From: Micromonospora noduli
GTDB taxonomy: Bacteria > Actinomycetota > Actinomycetes > Mycobacteriales > Micromonosporaceae
Direction: 5' to 3'
Length of the DNA: 64,000 bases
NCBI RefSeq assembly: GCF_003264365.1
Contig: NZ_PYAK01000003.1
Span: 1-64,000 of the forward strand
Both the position numbers and the translations under genes were made by a program. This document shows positions 23,901 to 33,345 of the stretch, piece after piece. The first letter of the stretch is position 1, and every line of letters starts with the position of its first letter. The notes under the pieces were generated by a model that was not told where the DNA came from, ran no database searches, and was given only the letters and a program-made list of their open reading frames with translations.

Positions 23901-26459
23901 GTGCCGGGAGTGCGCAACCTGACGCAGGTCGAGGCGACCGAGCGGGCACGCCTGCTCAACGTGACGGGGTATGACATCAGTCTGGACCTGTCCAGCGCCG
24001 TGCTGGCGGCCGACGGCCGCACGTTCAGGTCGACGACCGAGGTCCGGTTCCGCTGCTCCGAACCGGGCGCGAGCACCTTCATCGAGCTGGCCGCCGATTC
24101 GGTGCGGTCCGCGACGCTGAACGGCACGCCCGTCGACCTCTCCGACTGGTCCGCCGAGAAGGGCCTGACCCTGTCCGGGTTGGACAGCGACAACGTCCTG
24201 GTGGTCGACGCCGACTTCAATTACTCCAACAGCGGTCAGGGTCTGCACCGGACGGTCGACCCGGTGGACGGCGAGACGTACCTCTACAGCCAGTTCGAGA
24301 CGGCCGACGCGCAGCGGGTGTACGCCTGCTTCGACCAGCCCGACCTGAAGAGCGTCTACACCTGGCACGTCACAGTGCCGGCGCACTGGCGGGCGGTCTC
24401 CAACATGCCGGTGCAGCGGGAGGAGCCGGCGGGTGAGGCGCTCAAGACGCTGCACTTCACCGAGTCGCCCCGGATGAGCACCTACATCACGGCGATGTGC
24501 GCCGGGCCGTACCACGAGGTGCGCGACACGCACGACGGCATCGACCTGGGGGTGTTCTGCCGGGCGTCGATGGCACAGTACCTGGACTCCGACGACCTGT
24601 TCCTGATCACCAAGCAGGGCTTCGACTTCTTCCACGAGAAGTTCGACGTGCGCTACCCCCTGCCGAAGTACGACCAGCTCTGGGTGCCCGACTTCAACGC
24701 CGGCGCGATGGAGAACTTCGGCTGCGTGACGCACGCCGAGTCGCACTACCTGTTCCGCTCGCAGGTCACCGACTTCGAGTACGAGCAGCGGGCCAACACG
24801 ATCCTGCACGAACTGGCCCACATGTGGTTCGGTGACCTGGTCACCATGCGCTGGTGGAACGACCTGTGGCTGAACGAGTCGTTCGCCGAGTGGGCCAGCC
24901 ACTGGTGCAACACCAACGCGACCCGGTTCACCCAGGCGTGGACGACCTTCCTGTCCATCCGGAAGAACTGGGGCTACCGGCAGGACCAGCTCTCCTCCAC
25001 CCACCCGGTCTACACCGAGATGCCGGACATGGAGGCCGTGGAGGTCAACTTCGACGGCATCACCTACGCCAAGGGCGCGAGCGTGCTCAAGCAGCTCGTC
25101 GCGTACGTGGGTGAGGAGCCGTTCGTGGCCGGGCTGCGGGCCTACTTCGGCAAGCACGCCTGGGGCAACGCCACCTTCGACGACCTGCTCACCGAGCTGG
25201 AGGCCGCATCCGGGCGGGAGCTGCGCAAGTTCGCCGCGCAGTGGTTGGAGACCGCGCAGGTCAACACGCTGCGGCCGGAGGTGACCATCGGCGCCGACGG
25301 CACGTACGAGCAGGTGCTGGTGCGGCAGGAGGCCCCGGCGGCGTACCCGACGCTGCGGACCCACCGGATCGGCGTGGGCCTGTACGACCTGACCGACGGG
25401 CGGCTGGTCCGTCGGGAGCGGTACGAGGTGGACGTGACCGGCGAGCACACGGATCTCGCCCCGCTGCGTGGCGTCCGGGCGGCCGACGTGTTGCTGCTCA
25501 ACGACGACGACCTCAGCTACACCAAGCTGCGCCTCGACGAGCGCTCGATGGCGACAGTGGTGCAGCACATCGGTGGCTTCGACTCGTCGCTGGCCCGCGC
25601 TCTCTGCTGGACCGCCGCATGGGACATGATCCGCGACGCCGAGCTGTCCGCCCGCGACTACGTGGCGCTGACGCTGAGCGGGCTGCCCGCAGAGACCGAC
25701 ATCAACCTGGTCACCGCCACCCTGCGGCAGGCGACCACCGCGCTCACCCTGTACGCCGACGCGGCCTGGGCGCCGACCGGCTGGGCCGACCTGGCCCGTA
25801 CCGCCCGCGACGCGCTCGCCGCCGCCGCGCCCGGCAGCGGGTTCCAGTTGGCCTGGGCCCGTGCGTTCACCTCGGCGGTCCGCTCCGAGGAAGACCTGGC
25901 CACGCTGCGCGGTTGGCTGGACGGCACCGGCATGCCGGCCGGGCTGACAGTCGACACCGAGCTGCGCTGGTCGGTCCTCGCCGCGCTGGTGGCCAACGGT
26001 GCCGCCGGCACCGCCGAGATCGAGGCCGAGCTGAGCAGCGACCGCACGGCCAGCGGCGAGCGGGAAGCGGCGTACGCGCACGCGTTGATGCCGACGGCCG
26101 AGAACAAGGCCGCCGTGTGGGCCCTGCTCACCGGCCCGGACGCGCTGCCCAACTGGCGGCACCGGGCGCTGTTGCAGGGCTTCGCCCACCCGGCGCAGGT
26201 GGAGCTGGTCGCCCCGTACCGGGAGCGGTACTTCGCGGCGGTCGGGCAGGTGTGGGCCACCCGGGACAGCGAGCCGGCGCAGGAGTTCGCCCAGTTGGCG
26301 TACCCGACCTACCTGGTGGAGGACGACACGGTCGCGGCCACCGACGCGTGGCTGGCCGGTGACGGGCACCCCGCCCCGCTGCGTCGACTGGTAGCCGAGG
26401 GCCGCGACGGTGTGGTGCGGGCGCTGAAGGCCCGCGCGAAGGACGCCCAGCAGAGCTGA
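23901..26459 (+). CDS. pepN: aminopeptidase N (M1 family)
   Basis: 852 residues from GTG 23901, preceded by GGAG; the six upstream codons look non-native. Cytosolic metallopeptidase that removes N-terminal residues from peptides. The exopeptidase motif GAMEN (about 268-272) and the zinc site HELAHMWF (about 303-310) are intact, with the third ligand Glu in NESFAEW (about 325). The N-terminal beta-domain, the catalytic domain and the long C-terminal ERAP1-like helical domain are all present. A perfect 15-bp hairpin follows the stop. Confidence 0.96.
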   Translation: MPGVRNLTQVEATERARLLNVTGYDISLDLSSAVLAADGRTFRSTTEVRFRCSEPGASTFIELAADSVRSATLNGTPVDLSDWSAEKGLTLSGLDSDNVLVVDADFNYSNSGQGLHRTVDPVDGETYLYSQFETADAQRVYACFDQPDLKSVYTWHVTVPAHWRAVSNMPVQREEPAGEALKTLHFTESPRMSTYITAMCAGPYHEVRDTHDGIDLGVFCRASMAQYLDSDDLFLITKQGFDFFHEKFDVRYPLPKYDQLWVPDFNAGAMENFGCVTHAESHYLFRSQVTDFEYEQRANTILHELAHMWFGDLVTMRWWNDLWLNESFAEWASHWCNTNATRFTQAWTTFLSIRKNWGYRQDQLSSTHPVYTEMPDMEAVEVNFDGITYAKGASVLKQLVAYVGEEPFVAGLRAYFGKHAWGNATFDDLLTELEAASGRELRKFAAQWLETAQVNTLRPEVTIGADGTYEQVLVRQEAPAAYPTLRTHRIGVGLYDLTDGRLVRRERYEVDVTGEHTDLAPLRGVRAADVLLLNDDDLSYTKLRLDERSMATVVQHIGGFDSSLARALCWTAAWDMIRDAELSARDYVALTLSGLPAETDINLVTATLRQATTALTLYADAAWAPTGWADLARTARDALAAAAPGSGFQLAWARAFTSAVRSEEDLATLRGWLDGTGMPAGLTVDTELRWSVLAALVANGAAGTAEIEAELSSDRTASGEREAAYAHALMPTAENKAAVWALLTGPDALPNWRHRALLQGFAHPAQVELVAPYRERYFAAVGQVWATRDSEPAQEFAQLAYPTYLVEDDTVAATDAWLAGDGHPAPLRRLVAEGRDGVVRALKARAKDAQQS

Positions 26460-26472
26460 CCAGCGAGGATTC

Positions 26473-26514
26473 GGCCCGGGCCGGCGTGGGTGCGAACCGA
26501 CGCCGGCCCGGGCC
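26473..26514 (+). terminator. hairpin after pepN
   Basis: GGCCCGGGCCGGCGT (26473-26487) and ACGCCGGCCCGGGCC (26500-26514) form a perfect 15-bp stem with a 12-nt loop. Confidence 0.75.
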
Positions 26515-26542
26515 ATTATGGTTGCGAAAGGAGGTGGACGTG

Positions 26543-27106
26543 ATGGCACAGCCGACCTACCAATGGCAGCCCCCGGAGCGGGGCTGGCGCGAGCAGGACC
26601 TGTCCGACCTGCCTGAGAACGGGAACCGCTACGAGATCATCGACGGGAGCCTGCACGTGACGCCACCGGCCAGTCCCGAACACCATGAACTGGCCGACGA
26701 GATCCGAATGGCGCTCCGCCAGGCAGCTCCCGCAGGGTGGCGGGTGATCCGGGAGATCGGGGTACACGTCTCTGGCGGCAATCTCATCCCCGATCTGACG
26801 GCGTTGCGTCCAGGCGCGCCGCGTGGGCGGATGTGGGCCGAACCGGTGGACATCGGGCTCGTCCTGGAAGTCGAGTCGACGGCAAGCCGCCGGCACGATC
26901 GCTTCACCAAGCCCGCCCTCTACGCCGAGGCAGGCATCCCGCACTACTGGCGGGTGGAACGGGGCAACTTCGGCCCGGTGATCTACCGCTATCGGCTTGG
27001 CGAGGGTGAACACTACGAGTTGTTGGGCACCCTGGGCCCGGAAGACCCGGTGAACGTGGACGAGCCGTGGCCGATGAAGCTGGACCCGTCCGCCTGGCCC
27101 CGCTGA
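26543..27106 (+). CDS. Uma2-family (DUF820) endonuclease-like protein
   Basis: 187 residues. The PD-(D/E)xK core of the Uma2 family is visible: NRYEIIDGSLHV (about 29-40), LIPDLTALRP (Asp near 84) and IGLVLEVESTASRRHDRFTK (Glu-x-Glu, about 104-106), followed by YAEAGIPHYWRVE. Such nucleases are usually found as expanded single-gene families in actinobacteria and cyanobacteria, with unknown targets. A strong Shine-Dalgarno (AAGGAGGTGG) precedes the ATG at 26543; a GTG lies one codon earlier. It converges on the DUF5130 gene with a shared hairpin between. Confidence 0.9.
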   Translation: MAQPTYQWQPPERGWREQDLSDLPENGNRYEIIDGSLHVTPPASPEHHELADEIRMALRQAAPAGWRVIREIGVHVSGGNLIPDLTALRPGAPRGRMWAEPVDIGLVLEVESTASRRHDRFTKPALYAEAGIPHYWRVERGNFGPVIYRYRLGEGEHYELLGTLGPEDPVNVDEPWPMKLDPSAWPR

Positions 27107-27111
27107 CACAT

Positions 27112-27146
27112 CGAAGCCCGGCCCGCTGAACGCGGGCCCGGCTTCG
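27112..27146. terminator. bidirectional hairpin
   Basis: CGAAGCCCGGCCCGC (27112-27126) pairs with GCGGGCCCGGCTTCG (27132-27146), 15 bp with one mismatch and a 5-nt loop, between the convergent Uma2 and DUF5130 genes. Confidence 0.6.
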
Positions 27147-27159
27147 TCGTGTCTGTGGG

Positions 27160-27567
27160 TCAGCCCTTGCCGGCGTGGCTGGCGAGCTGGTCGAGGCCGT
27201 TGATGATGCCGCCGGCCAGGTCACCGCCGCTGAACGCGCCGACCATGGAGAGCGCGGCCAACTTGGCGTACGTGTCGGGGATGCGCTTGCGGGCGTACCG
27301 GCCGGTGATGATCTCCAGCTGCCGCTGGTTGGGCGACACGGCGATCAGCACCGACTTGTCGGGCTCGGCGAGCTGACGGTGCAGCCGCTGGGCGTGTTCG
27401 CGGATCGGCTCGTCGAGACCGCCGACGAAGACCGAGAAGACCAGGCCGGTGCCCTTGTCGGCCAGGCGCAGGGCCTCGTCGATGCGCAGCAACTGGCGGG
27501 TCGAGAACGGCCCGTCGAGCACCTCGGGCGGATTTTCCGACCCGGTCTGCTTCTCACCAACGGTCAC
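27160..27567 (-). CDS. DUF5130 family protein
   Basis: 135 residues from GTG 27567, which has GGAGG five bases upstream. The core GLVFSVFVGGLDEPIREHAQ and VLIAVSPNQRQLEIITG resemble TPM-domain (YgcG-like) proteins. It overlaps the CtaJ-like gene upstream by 14 nt. In mycobacteria the pair MSMEG_4692/MSMEG_4693 (DUF5130 and CtaJ) has been found with the cytochrome bcc-aa3 supercomplex, so a respiratory-complex association is plausible. That link is recalled from the literature and not shown by this sequence. Confidence 0.78.
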   Translation of the reverse strand: MTVGEKQTGSENPPEVLDGPFSTRQLLRIDEALRLADKGTGLVFSVFVGGLDEPIREHAQRLHRQLAEPDKSVLIAVSPNQRQLEIITGRYARKRIPDTYAKLAALSMVGAFSGGDLAGGIINGLDQLASHAGKG

Positions 27568-27874
27568 TTGCGCCTCCGGTTCCACCGGCCGGCGCCTCGA
27601 CGCTGGCCTGCTCAAGCTTGTGGCTGGTCAGCGCGGGCGCCTGCGCCCCCGCCGTCAGCGCGGTGCCGGCCGAGTCGGCCAGCTGCTCCGGACGGCCCAG
27701 GAACCAGACCGGAGTGAAGTCGAAGGGCCGGCCCGGGCGGTAGCGCTTGGCGCCACCGCCACCGCCGGTGGCACCCCCACGGCTACCGGCGTACGACAGG
27801 CCGGCGATGACCAGCACCGCGGCCAACGGGATGCCGACGAAGACCAGCAACGTCTCGGTAACAGACAATCCCAA
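27554..27874 (-). CDS. CtaJ-like small membrane protein (putative aa3 oxidase accessory subunit)
   Basis: 106 residues. One N-terminal membrane helix (ETLLVFVGIPLAAVLVIAGL, about 7-26) is followed by a Gly-rich stretch and the motif KRYRPGRPFDFTPVWFLGRP. This layout matches the actinobacterial aa3-type oxidase subunit CtaJ. The start is TTG 27874, or TTG 27868 with better spacing to GGGGG. It is first in a two-gene operon with the DUF5130 gene. Identification rests on topology, the RPGRPFDFTPVWF motif and pairing. Confidence 0.6.
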   Translation of the reverse strand: MGLSVTETLLVFVGIPLAAVLVIAGLSYAGSRGGATGGGGGAKRYRPGRPFDFTPVWFLGRPEQLADSAGTALTAGAQAPALTSHKLEQASVEAPAGGTGGASDRW

Positions 27875-27925
27875 CGCCCCCAGGCGGAAGAAGGACGACC
27901 TTGAACAACCGGGTCGGGTGGACGA

Positions 27926-29389
27926 TCACGCTGCCGACCGCCCGACTCCGTCGCCATTCACGTTAGCGGAGTCGACGGCCCGCCAGATTGCGGGGTGCCG
28001 ATCCCATCCGTCACTGGAGTTCTCCAGTTGCGCAGCGGTAGCGATAAGCCGCGCGTCGTCGCCGTACCGACCGGTGAGCAGCACCCCGACGGGCAGGCCG
28101 TCGGTCGTGGTACCCAGTGGCAGGGAGACGGAGGGATCGCCGGTGACGTTGAAGATGGCGCAGTAGGGCGAGAACCGGCGTTGCCGGTCGAAGTCGGCGG
28201 CCGGGTCCGCGTCGGCGGTGAACCAGCCGACGGGTGCCTGCGGTGTGGCCAGGGTGGGACAGAGGAGCAGGTCGCAGCCGGCTGTGCGGCGGGCACCGAG
28301 GCGGACCTGGGCCTGCAACTCCCCGAGGGTGGCGGACAGGGTGCCGGCGGAGAGTTCGGCGCCCCGGGCCCGGAGCAGCCGGGTCAACGGCAGCAGCTCC
28401 GCCTCCCGCTGCGGTGGCACCGGGGCGAGCGCCAGGACGTACCAGAGGATCTCGAACAGCGGCCACGCCGCCGGCCCGAGCGGCGGCGGCACCTCGACCA
28501 CCTCGTGACCGGCCGCCGTGAGCAGCGCGGCGGCCCGGTCCACGGCGGCGACGCAGTCGGGATGCACCGGTTCGTCGGCGAGCATCGGCGTGGTGAACCG
28601 GCCGATCCGTAGCGGGCCGGGCTCGGCCCGGCGCGCGACCGCCAGGTAGCCGCCGGACGGCGCGGGCGGCGGCAGGTAGGGCTCGCCGGGGACCGGGACG
28701 GCCATGACGTCGAGCAGTGCCGCGACGTCGGTGACCGTCCGCCCGAGCGGGCCACTGGTGGGCAGGCCGAACGCGCCGGAGCCGATCGGCCCGCCGGAGA
28801 CGAGGCCCCGACTGGGCTTGTAGCCGACCAGGCCGCAGAGCGACGCCGGGATGCGCAGCGATCCACCGCCGTCCGACCCCTGGGCGACCGGGACCAGCCC
28901 GGCCGCGACCGCCGCCGCCGCGCCGCCGCTGGACCCGCCCGCGGTGTACGCCAGCTGCCACGGGTTGCGGGCCGGCGGCGCGACCCGGCCCTCCGAGTAG
29001 AGCGAACAGCCCAGCTCGGAGGTGGTCGTCTTGCCCAGGCTGACCAGACCGGCGGCCTTGATGAAGCGGACCACGTCGGCGTCGACCGGCGGGACGAAGT
29101 CGAAAAAGGCGGCCGAACCGAAGGTGGTGCGGACCCCGGCGGTGAGCGTCAGGTCCTTGATCGCGGTTGGCACGCCGTGCAGCGGGCCGCGCTCCTCGGT
29201 CGGCACCGCGTCGGCGGCGCGCGCGGCCTGCCGGGCGAGGTCCGGTGTGACGGTGACGAACGCGCCCACTGTGTCGCCGAGCGCCGCCACCCGGCGCAGG
29301 GAATGCTCGACCAGCTCGACGCTGGACAGCTCGCCGCGGGTCATCGCGGCGGCCTGCTCCAACGCGGTCAGGTCGTGCGGCTCGGCCAT
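27926..29389 (-). CDS. amidase (amidase-signature family)
   Basis: 487 residues, full length. The Lys-cisSer-Ser triad region is visible: Lys in AIKDLTL (about 76), [10 protein letters not shown] (about 150) and [11 protein letters not shown] (about 168-178). It hydrolyses carboxamides; the substrate is not inferable. The ATG at 29389 was chosen because the 14 upstream residues are out of character. It is downstream of the kynurenine operon on the same strand but is separated by a 21-bp hairpin, so it is probably a separate unit and not a kynurenine formamidase. Confidence 0.9.
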   Translation of the reverse strand: MAEPHDLTALEQAAAMTRGELSSVELVEHSLRRVAALGDTVGAFVTVTPDLARQAARAADAVPTEERGPLHGVPTAIKDLTLTAGVRTTFGSAAFFDFVPPVDADVVRFIKAAGLVSLGKTTTSELGCSLYSEGRVAPPARNPWQLAYTAGGSSGGAAAAVAAGLVPVAQGSDGGGSLRIPASLCGLVGYKPSRGLVSGGPIGSGAFGLPTSGPLGRTVTDVAALLDVMAVPVPGEPYLPPPAPSGGYLAVARRAEPGPLRIGRFTTPMLADEPVHPDCVAAVDRAAALLTAAGHEVVEVPPPLGPAAWPLFEILWYVLALAPVPPQREAELLPLTRLLRARGAELSAGTLSATLGELQAQVRLGARRTAGCDLLLCPTLATPQAPVGWFTADADPAADFDRQRRFSPYCAIFNVTGDPSVSLPLGTTTDGLPVGVLLTGRYGDDARLIATAAQLENSSDGWDRHPAIWRAVDSANVNGDGVGRSAA

Positions 29390-29494
29390 GCCGTCATCCT
29401 GCCGGCAGTCGGTCGTTCGCGCAGCCGACACGCGCCGACGACCGGAAACGGACCAACCGGGCGCCCGCCCGTCCGCCCGGCCTGCCCGGTCTGT

Positions 29495-29543
29495 AGATCT
29501 TGGACAGTTTCCGTCAGCGCCGGACGGAAACTGTCCAAGATCT
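29495..29543 (-). repeat. 21-bp perfect palindrome downstream of the kynurenine operon
   Basis: AGATCTTGGACAGTTTCCGTC (29495-29515) is repeated in inverse at 29523-29543 around a 7-nt loop. It sits 27 nt past the last stop of the minus-strand operon and probably serves as its terminator. A near-identical palindrome occurs at 59583-59627, so it belongs to a dispersed family. Confidence 0.8.
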
Positions 29544-29569
29544 GCTCACGTCGAGAGCTAGGCGGACGA

Positions 29570-30571
29570 TCAGCCGTGCAGGAAACGGAGGGCGTTGGTC
29601 GACAGGAGCTTGTCGCGCTGGTCGTCACTGAGGAAGTCGGCCGCGTGAACCACCGCGCCGGCCGGCCGTTCGCCCAGCGGGTACGGGTAGTCGCTGCCGA
29701 CCAGCACCCGGTCCTCCCCCAGCGTGTCCACCAACAGCCGCAGGGCGGGCGGCGCGAAGACCACCGAGTCGACGCTGAACCGGTCGAGGTAGCTGCTGGG
29801 CGGGCCGGCAGACGCGCCCCGGACCAGGTCGCCACGGCGGTGCCAGGCGTTGTCGGCGCGGCCGAGCCAGAACGGGAAACTGCCACCGCCGTGCGCGAAA
29901 CAGATCCGCAGCGTCTCGGGCACCCGGTCGAAGACACCACCGAGGATCATCGCCAGCACCGACAGGTGCGTCTCGGCGGGCATCCCGGTGAGCCAACGGG
30001 CCATCCAGCGGTCCAGTCGCGGCCCGCCGGGCATGTCCCACGGGTGGACGAAGACGGGTGCGCCCACCTCGGCACAGTGCTGGAGGAAGGTGACCACGCC
30101 GGCGTCGTCCAGGTCCCGGTCGCCGACGTGGTTGCCGATCTCCACGCCCACGTGCCCGGCGGCGAGGCTGCGGTCCAGCTCGGCACAGGCGGCGTCCGGG
30201 TCCTGGAGCGGCACCTGGCAGAACGGCACCAGCCGGTCACCTCCGGCCGCGGTGACCTCCAGGGTCAGGTCGTTGAAGATCCGGGCGACCTTCACCGCCT
30301 GGTCGGCCGGGCGGTCGTAGCTGAAGAAGACCGGGGTGGGCGAGACCACCTGCACGGCCACGCCGTCGGCGTCCATGTCGGCCAGTCGGCGCGACGCGTC
30401 CCAGCACTCGGCGCCGACCGGGCGGAACTCCGTCTCCCCCACCATGATCATGGCGGCGCGCTCGGAGTCGACCCGCAACCACGGCCAGCCGGACCCGCCG
30501 CACGCCGCGCCGAGGTCCGGCCAACCCTTGGGTACGACGTGCGTGTGCACGTCGACCACGCCTGCGGGCAT
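29570..30571 (-). CDS. ACMSD-type amidohydrolase (2-amino-3-carboxymuconate-6-semialdehyde decarboxylase)
   Basis: 333 residues. TIM-barrel amidohydrolase with the metal-binding HxH near the start (VDVHTHVVPKGW, about 7-18), VFVHPWDMPGG, FAHGGGSFPF and the final Asp in LVGSDYPYP. The reaction converts 2-amino-3-carboxymuconate 6-semialdehyde to 2-aminomuconate 6-semialdehyde. It lies last in the operon, just after the 3-hydroxyanthranilate dioxygenase that makes its substrate, with a 1-nt overlap of stop and start. The assignment is supported by both motifs and context. Confidence 0.9.
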   Translation of the reverse strand: MPAGVVDVHTHVVPKGWPDLGAACGGSGWPWLRVDSERAAMIMVGETEFRPVGAECWDASRRLADMDADGVAVQVVSPTPVFFSYDRPADQAVKVARIFNDLTLEVTAAGGDRLVPFCQVPLQDPDAACAELDRSLAAGHVGVEIGNHVGDRDLDDAGVVTFLQHCAEVGAPVFVHPWDMPGGPRLDRWMARWLTGMPAETHLSVLAMILGGVFDRVPETLRICFAHGGGSFPFWLGRADNAWHRRGDLVRGASAGPPSSYLDRFSVDSVVFAPPALRLLVDTLGEDRVLVGSDYPYPLGERPAGAVVHAADFLSDDQRDKLLSTNALRFLHG

Positions 30572-31095
30572 CAGCCCTTGCCCGGGTGCAGGGTGCCGCA
30601 GTTGGCGCAGGTGCGCGCCTGCTCGTCGGCGTAGAACGCCTGGAACACCGGGGGCAGATCGGCGGCGATGTCGCGAACCTGCAACTCGACCTCGTGCACT
30701 TTGCTGCCGCACTGCGGGCAGTACCACTGGAACGTCTCCAGCGTGCCCTCCTCGCGGACGCGCTCGACGACCACACCGATCGAGCCGGCCTCCGGCCGCT
30801 GCGGCGAGTGCGGGGTGTTGCGCGGCAGCATCCACATCTGACCCTCGCGCACGTGCACCGTACGCGGCCCCTCCGGGGTGACCAGGTTGATGTGCATGTT
30901 GCCCTTGACCTGGTAGAAGAACTCCTCGTACGGGTCCACATGGAAGTCGGTGCGCTGGTTGGGCCCGCCCACCACCATCACGATGAAGTCGTCCCCGCCG
31001 GGGAACATCTCCTTGTTGCCCACCGGGGGCTTCAACAGGTGCTGGTTGTCGGCGATCCAGCCCGGAAAGCTGAACGGCTCGGCGATCTCACTCAC
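30571..31095 (-). CDS. 3-hydroxyanthranilate 3,4-dioxygenase
   Basis: 174 residues from GTG 31095, preceded by GGGAGGT. Cupin-fold Fe(II) dioxygenase that opens the ring of 3-hydroxyanthranilate. The metal ligands are visible as His and Glu in [14 protein letters not shown] (about 49-62) and His in [12 protein letters not shown]-terminal rubredoxin-like zinc site (CPQC and CANC) is present, as in bacterial and plant HAOs. It overlaps the upstream RidA gene by GTGA. Confidence 0.95.
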   Translation of the reverse strand: MSEIAEPFSFPGWIADNQHLLKPPVGNKEMFPGGDDFIVMVVGGPNQRTDFHVDPYEEFFYQVKGNMHINLVTPEGPRTVHVREGQMWMLPRNTPHSPQRPEAGSIGVVVERVREEGTLETFQWYCPQCGSKVHEVELQVRDIAADLPPVFQAFYADEQARTCANCGTLHPGKG

Positions 31096-31514
31096 GACTG
31101 ACCTCCCGAGGGAAGAAGGGCCACGGCCTGGATTTCGATCAGCAGGTGCGGGTGCGGCAGCTGGTGCACCGCCACCGTCGTACGGGTCGGGCCGGAGGCG
31201 TCGAAGAACTCGGCCCACACCTCGTTGTAACCACCGAAGTCGTTCATGTTGACCAGATACGTCGTCACCTGGACCAGGTCGGTGAGGTCCGCGCCGACCG
31301 AACGCAGCAGATCCCGCACGTTCTCGATGACGGCCCGTGTCTGCACACGGATGTCGAGGTTGGTGGTGCCGAACCCGTCCACCTCGACACCGGCGAAGGT
31401 GTTGTCCGGGCGCCGCGACGACGTACCGGAGACGAAGACGAACCCGCCGGCAACCTTGACGTGCGGAAAGGCTCCCCGCGGGACGGCCTTCCCGGCCACC
31501 ACCCGGGCGGTCAC
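31092..31514 (-). CDS. RidA-family deaminase (putative 2-aminomuconate deaminase)
   Basis: 140 residues from GTG 31514. Members of the RidA/YjgF family hydrolyse imines and enamines. Here the operon position between the 3-HAO gene and 4-oxalocrotonate decarboxylase matches the 2-aminomuconate deaminase of the meta kynurenine pathway. Conserved features are GGFVFVSG, a central [25 protein letters not shown] and a C-terminal [15 protein letters not shown] with the catalytic Arg. Overlaps both neighbours by 4 nt (GTGA). Confidence 0.88.
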   Translation of the reverse strand: MTARVVAGKAVPRGAFPHVKVAGGFVFVSGTSSRRPDNTFAGVEVDGFGTTNLDIRVQTRAVIENVRDLLRSVGADLTDLVQVTTYLVNMNDFGGYNEVWAEFFDASGPTRTTVAVHQLPHPHLLIEIQAVALLPSGGQS

Positions 31515-32284
31515 GACGACGCCCGCAGCGAGGCCGTGCCGAGCTTCTCGACGACGGCACGGACGTGGGCGCCGGGACGCAGCGGCACCGCCGCGGTGGC
31601 GGCACCGGCCAGGAAAACCCACCCGGACTCCAGCCGCACCCCGTGCCGGCCCGCCAGCCGGATGCCCTCGTCGAGCGCCCGGCGCGGATCACCGAGGATC
31701 GCCGCCGTCGAGCCGACCTGCGCCACCCGCCCGTCGACCTCCAGCAGCACGCCCAGGTTGTCCAGCCCCGCCGGCACCGGCGACCACGGCCCGATCACGA
31801 AGGCGGCGGCCGAGGTGTTGTCCGCTACCACGTCCGGCAGCGAGAAACGGAAGTCCGCGTACCGGGAGTCGATCAACTCGATGGCCGGGGCGACCGCGCG
31901 GACCGCCGTGGCGAAGTCGCCGATCGGCTCGCCCGGCTCGGGCAGCCGGTCCAGCAGGAACGCCACCTCCGGCTCGACCCGGGGGTGGATGTACGCGGTC
32001 GGGTCCACGGCGCCGCCGTCGGGAACCCGCATCGCGTTGGTGAGCCGCCCCCAGATCACCTCGTCCACGCCGACCTGGGCCATCTTCGCCCTGCTGGTCA
32101 GCCCCATCTTCAACCCGACGAGCCGCTCACCGGCGTTCAGCCGGCGTTGCAGCAGCGCGGCCTGCACGGCGTACGCGGTGTCCACGTCGAGGCCGGTCTC
32201 GGCGGCGAGCTGCGGGATCGCGCTGGCCGTGTCGGCCGCCGCACCCAGCTTCTCGGCGATCCCGACGATGTCTACGCCGATCAT
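31511..32284 (-). CDS. 2-oxo-3-hexenedioate (4-oxalocrotonate) decarboxylase
   Basis: 257 residues. Fumarylacetoacetase-like fold with the metal-binding motif [11 protein letters not shown] and [10 protein letters not shown]. It is a paralogue of the hydratase at 34274; both belong to the hydratase/decarboxylase family. Placement next to the deaminase supports the decarboxylase assignment of this copy and the hydratase role of the other, but the pair cannot be told apart by motif alone. ATGA overlap with the aldolase gene upstream. Confidence 0.85.
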   Translation of the reverse strand: MIGVDIVGIAEKLGAAADTASAIPQLAAETGLDVDTAYAVQAALLQRRLNAGERLVGLKMGLTSRAKMAQVGVDEVIWGRLTNAMRVPDGGAVDPTAYIHPRVEPEVAFLLDRLPEPGEPIGDFATAVRAVAPAIELIDSRYADFRFSLPDVVADNTSAAAFVIGPWSPVPAGLDNLGVLLEVDGRVAQVGSTAAILGDPRRALDEGIRLAGRHGVRLESGWVFLAGAATAAVPLRPGAHVRAVVEKLGTASLRASS

Positions 32285-33345
32285 GAATGCTGCTCCTTGT
32301 CGGCCAGGTCGAGTGCCACGTCCACGATCATGTCCTCCTGGCCGCCCACCATCCGGCGGCGGCCCAGCTCGACCAGGATCGACCGGACGTCCACGCCGTA
32401 CTTCGTGGAGGCCCGCTCGGCGTGCCGCAGGAAGCTGGAGTAGACCCCGGCGTACCCGAGGGAGAGCGTCTCCCGGTCCACCTGGACCGGCCGGTCCTGA
32501 AGCGGGCGGACGATGTCGTCGGCGGCGTCCATCAACGCGAACACGTCGCAGCCGTGCTTCCAGCCGTGCAGCTCGGCGACCGCGACGAAGACCTCCAGCG
32601 GGGCGTTGCCGGCACCCGCGCCCATGCCCGCGAGGGAGGCGTCGACGCGGACGGTCCGGCCGTGCACCGCGTCGGGGCCGACCGGCGCGGGCCCGGTGAC
32701 CCGGCCGTGCTCGACGGCGAGCACGCTGTTGGCGACCCCGAGCGACAGGTTGTGGTGGGCGTGGATGCCGATCTGCGTCTCCGGGGCGAGGACCTGCCGG
32801 TACGCGTCGACCCGCTGCGCCACGTCGGACATCAGCAGCCGGCCGCCGGAGTCGGTGACGTAGACGCAGTGCGCCCCGTACGACTCCATGAGCTTGGCCT
32901 GCCCGGCGAGCCCGGCCGGATCGAACATGTGCGACATCATCAGGAACCCGGCCACGTCCATGCCGTTCTCCCGGGCCCAGGAGATGTGCTGGGCGGAGAT
33001 GTCCGCCTCCGTGCAGTGGGTGGCGATCCGGACGCTGGTCACCCCGAGCGCCTTCGCGGCCTTCAGGTCGGCGATCGTGCCGATGCCCGGCAGCAGCAGG
33101 GTGGTCAGTTTCGCAGTGGTCAGCACCTCGGCCGCCGCCGAGATCCACTCCGCGTCGCTGGCGGCGCCGTGGCCGTAGTTGACGCTGGAGCCGGCGAGAC
33201 CGTCACCGTGCGCCACCTCGATGGCGGCCACCCCGGCGGCGTCCAACGCGGCGGCGATGGTGCGTACGTGGTCGACTGTGTACTGGTGGGCGATGGCGTG
33301 CATGCCGTCGCGCAGCGTCACGTCCTGGATGTACAGGTCGGTCAT
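32281..33345 (-). CDS. dmpG: 4-hydroxy-2-oxovalerate aldolase
   Basis: 354 residues, full length. It cleaves 4-hydroxy-2-oxovalerate to pyruvate and acetaldehyde and forms a channelled complex with the acylating acetaldehyde dehydrogenase encoded next to it. The HMGL-like TIM barrel begins with [28 protein letters not shown] is the metal-binding loop, and [17 protein letters not shown] follows. Overlaps both neighbours by 4 nt. Confidence 0.95.
   Translation of the reverse strand: MTDLYIQDVTLRDGMHAIAHQYTVDHVRTIAAALDAAGVAAIEVAHGDGLAGSSVNYGHGAASDAEWISAAAEVLTTAKLTTLLLPGIGTIADLKAAKALGVTSVRIATHCTEADISAQHISWARENGMDVAGFLMMSHMFDPAGLAGQAKLMESYGAHCVYVTDSGGRLLMSDVAQRVDAYRQVLAPETQIGIHAHHNLSLGVANSVLAVEHGRVTGPAPVGPDAVHGRTVRVDASLAGMGAGAGNAPLEVFVAVAELHGWKHGCDVFALMDAADDIVRPLQDRPVQVDRETLSLGYAGVYSSFLRHAERASTKYGVDVRSILVELGRRRMVGGQEDMIVDVALDLADKEQHS

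Noticed and set aside
23838..26549. Long minus-strand open frame (903 codons) covering pepN
   Set aside because: It is antisense to a complete M1 aminopeptidase with all motifs. Its translation is rich in Arg, Gly and Val with no family resemblance; long shadows are common in high-GC DNA.
27926..29389. Amidase gene as the missing kynurenine formamidase
   Set aside because: It has the amidase-signature Ser-Ser-Lys triad, not a known formamidase fold, and is separated from the operon by a strong hairpin.
31511..33148. A 545-codon frame extending the decarboxylase upstream
   Set aside because: The extension is the off-frame reading of the aldolase gene; the decarboxylase starts at ATG 32284.
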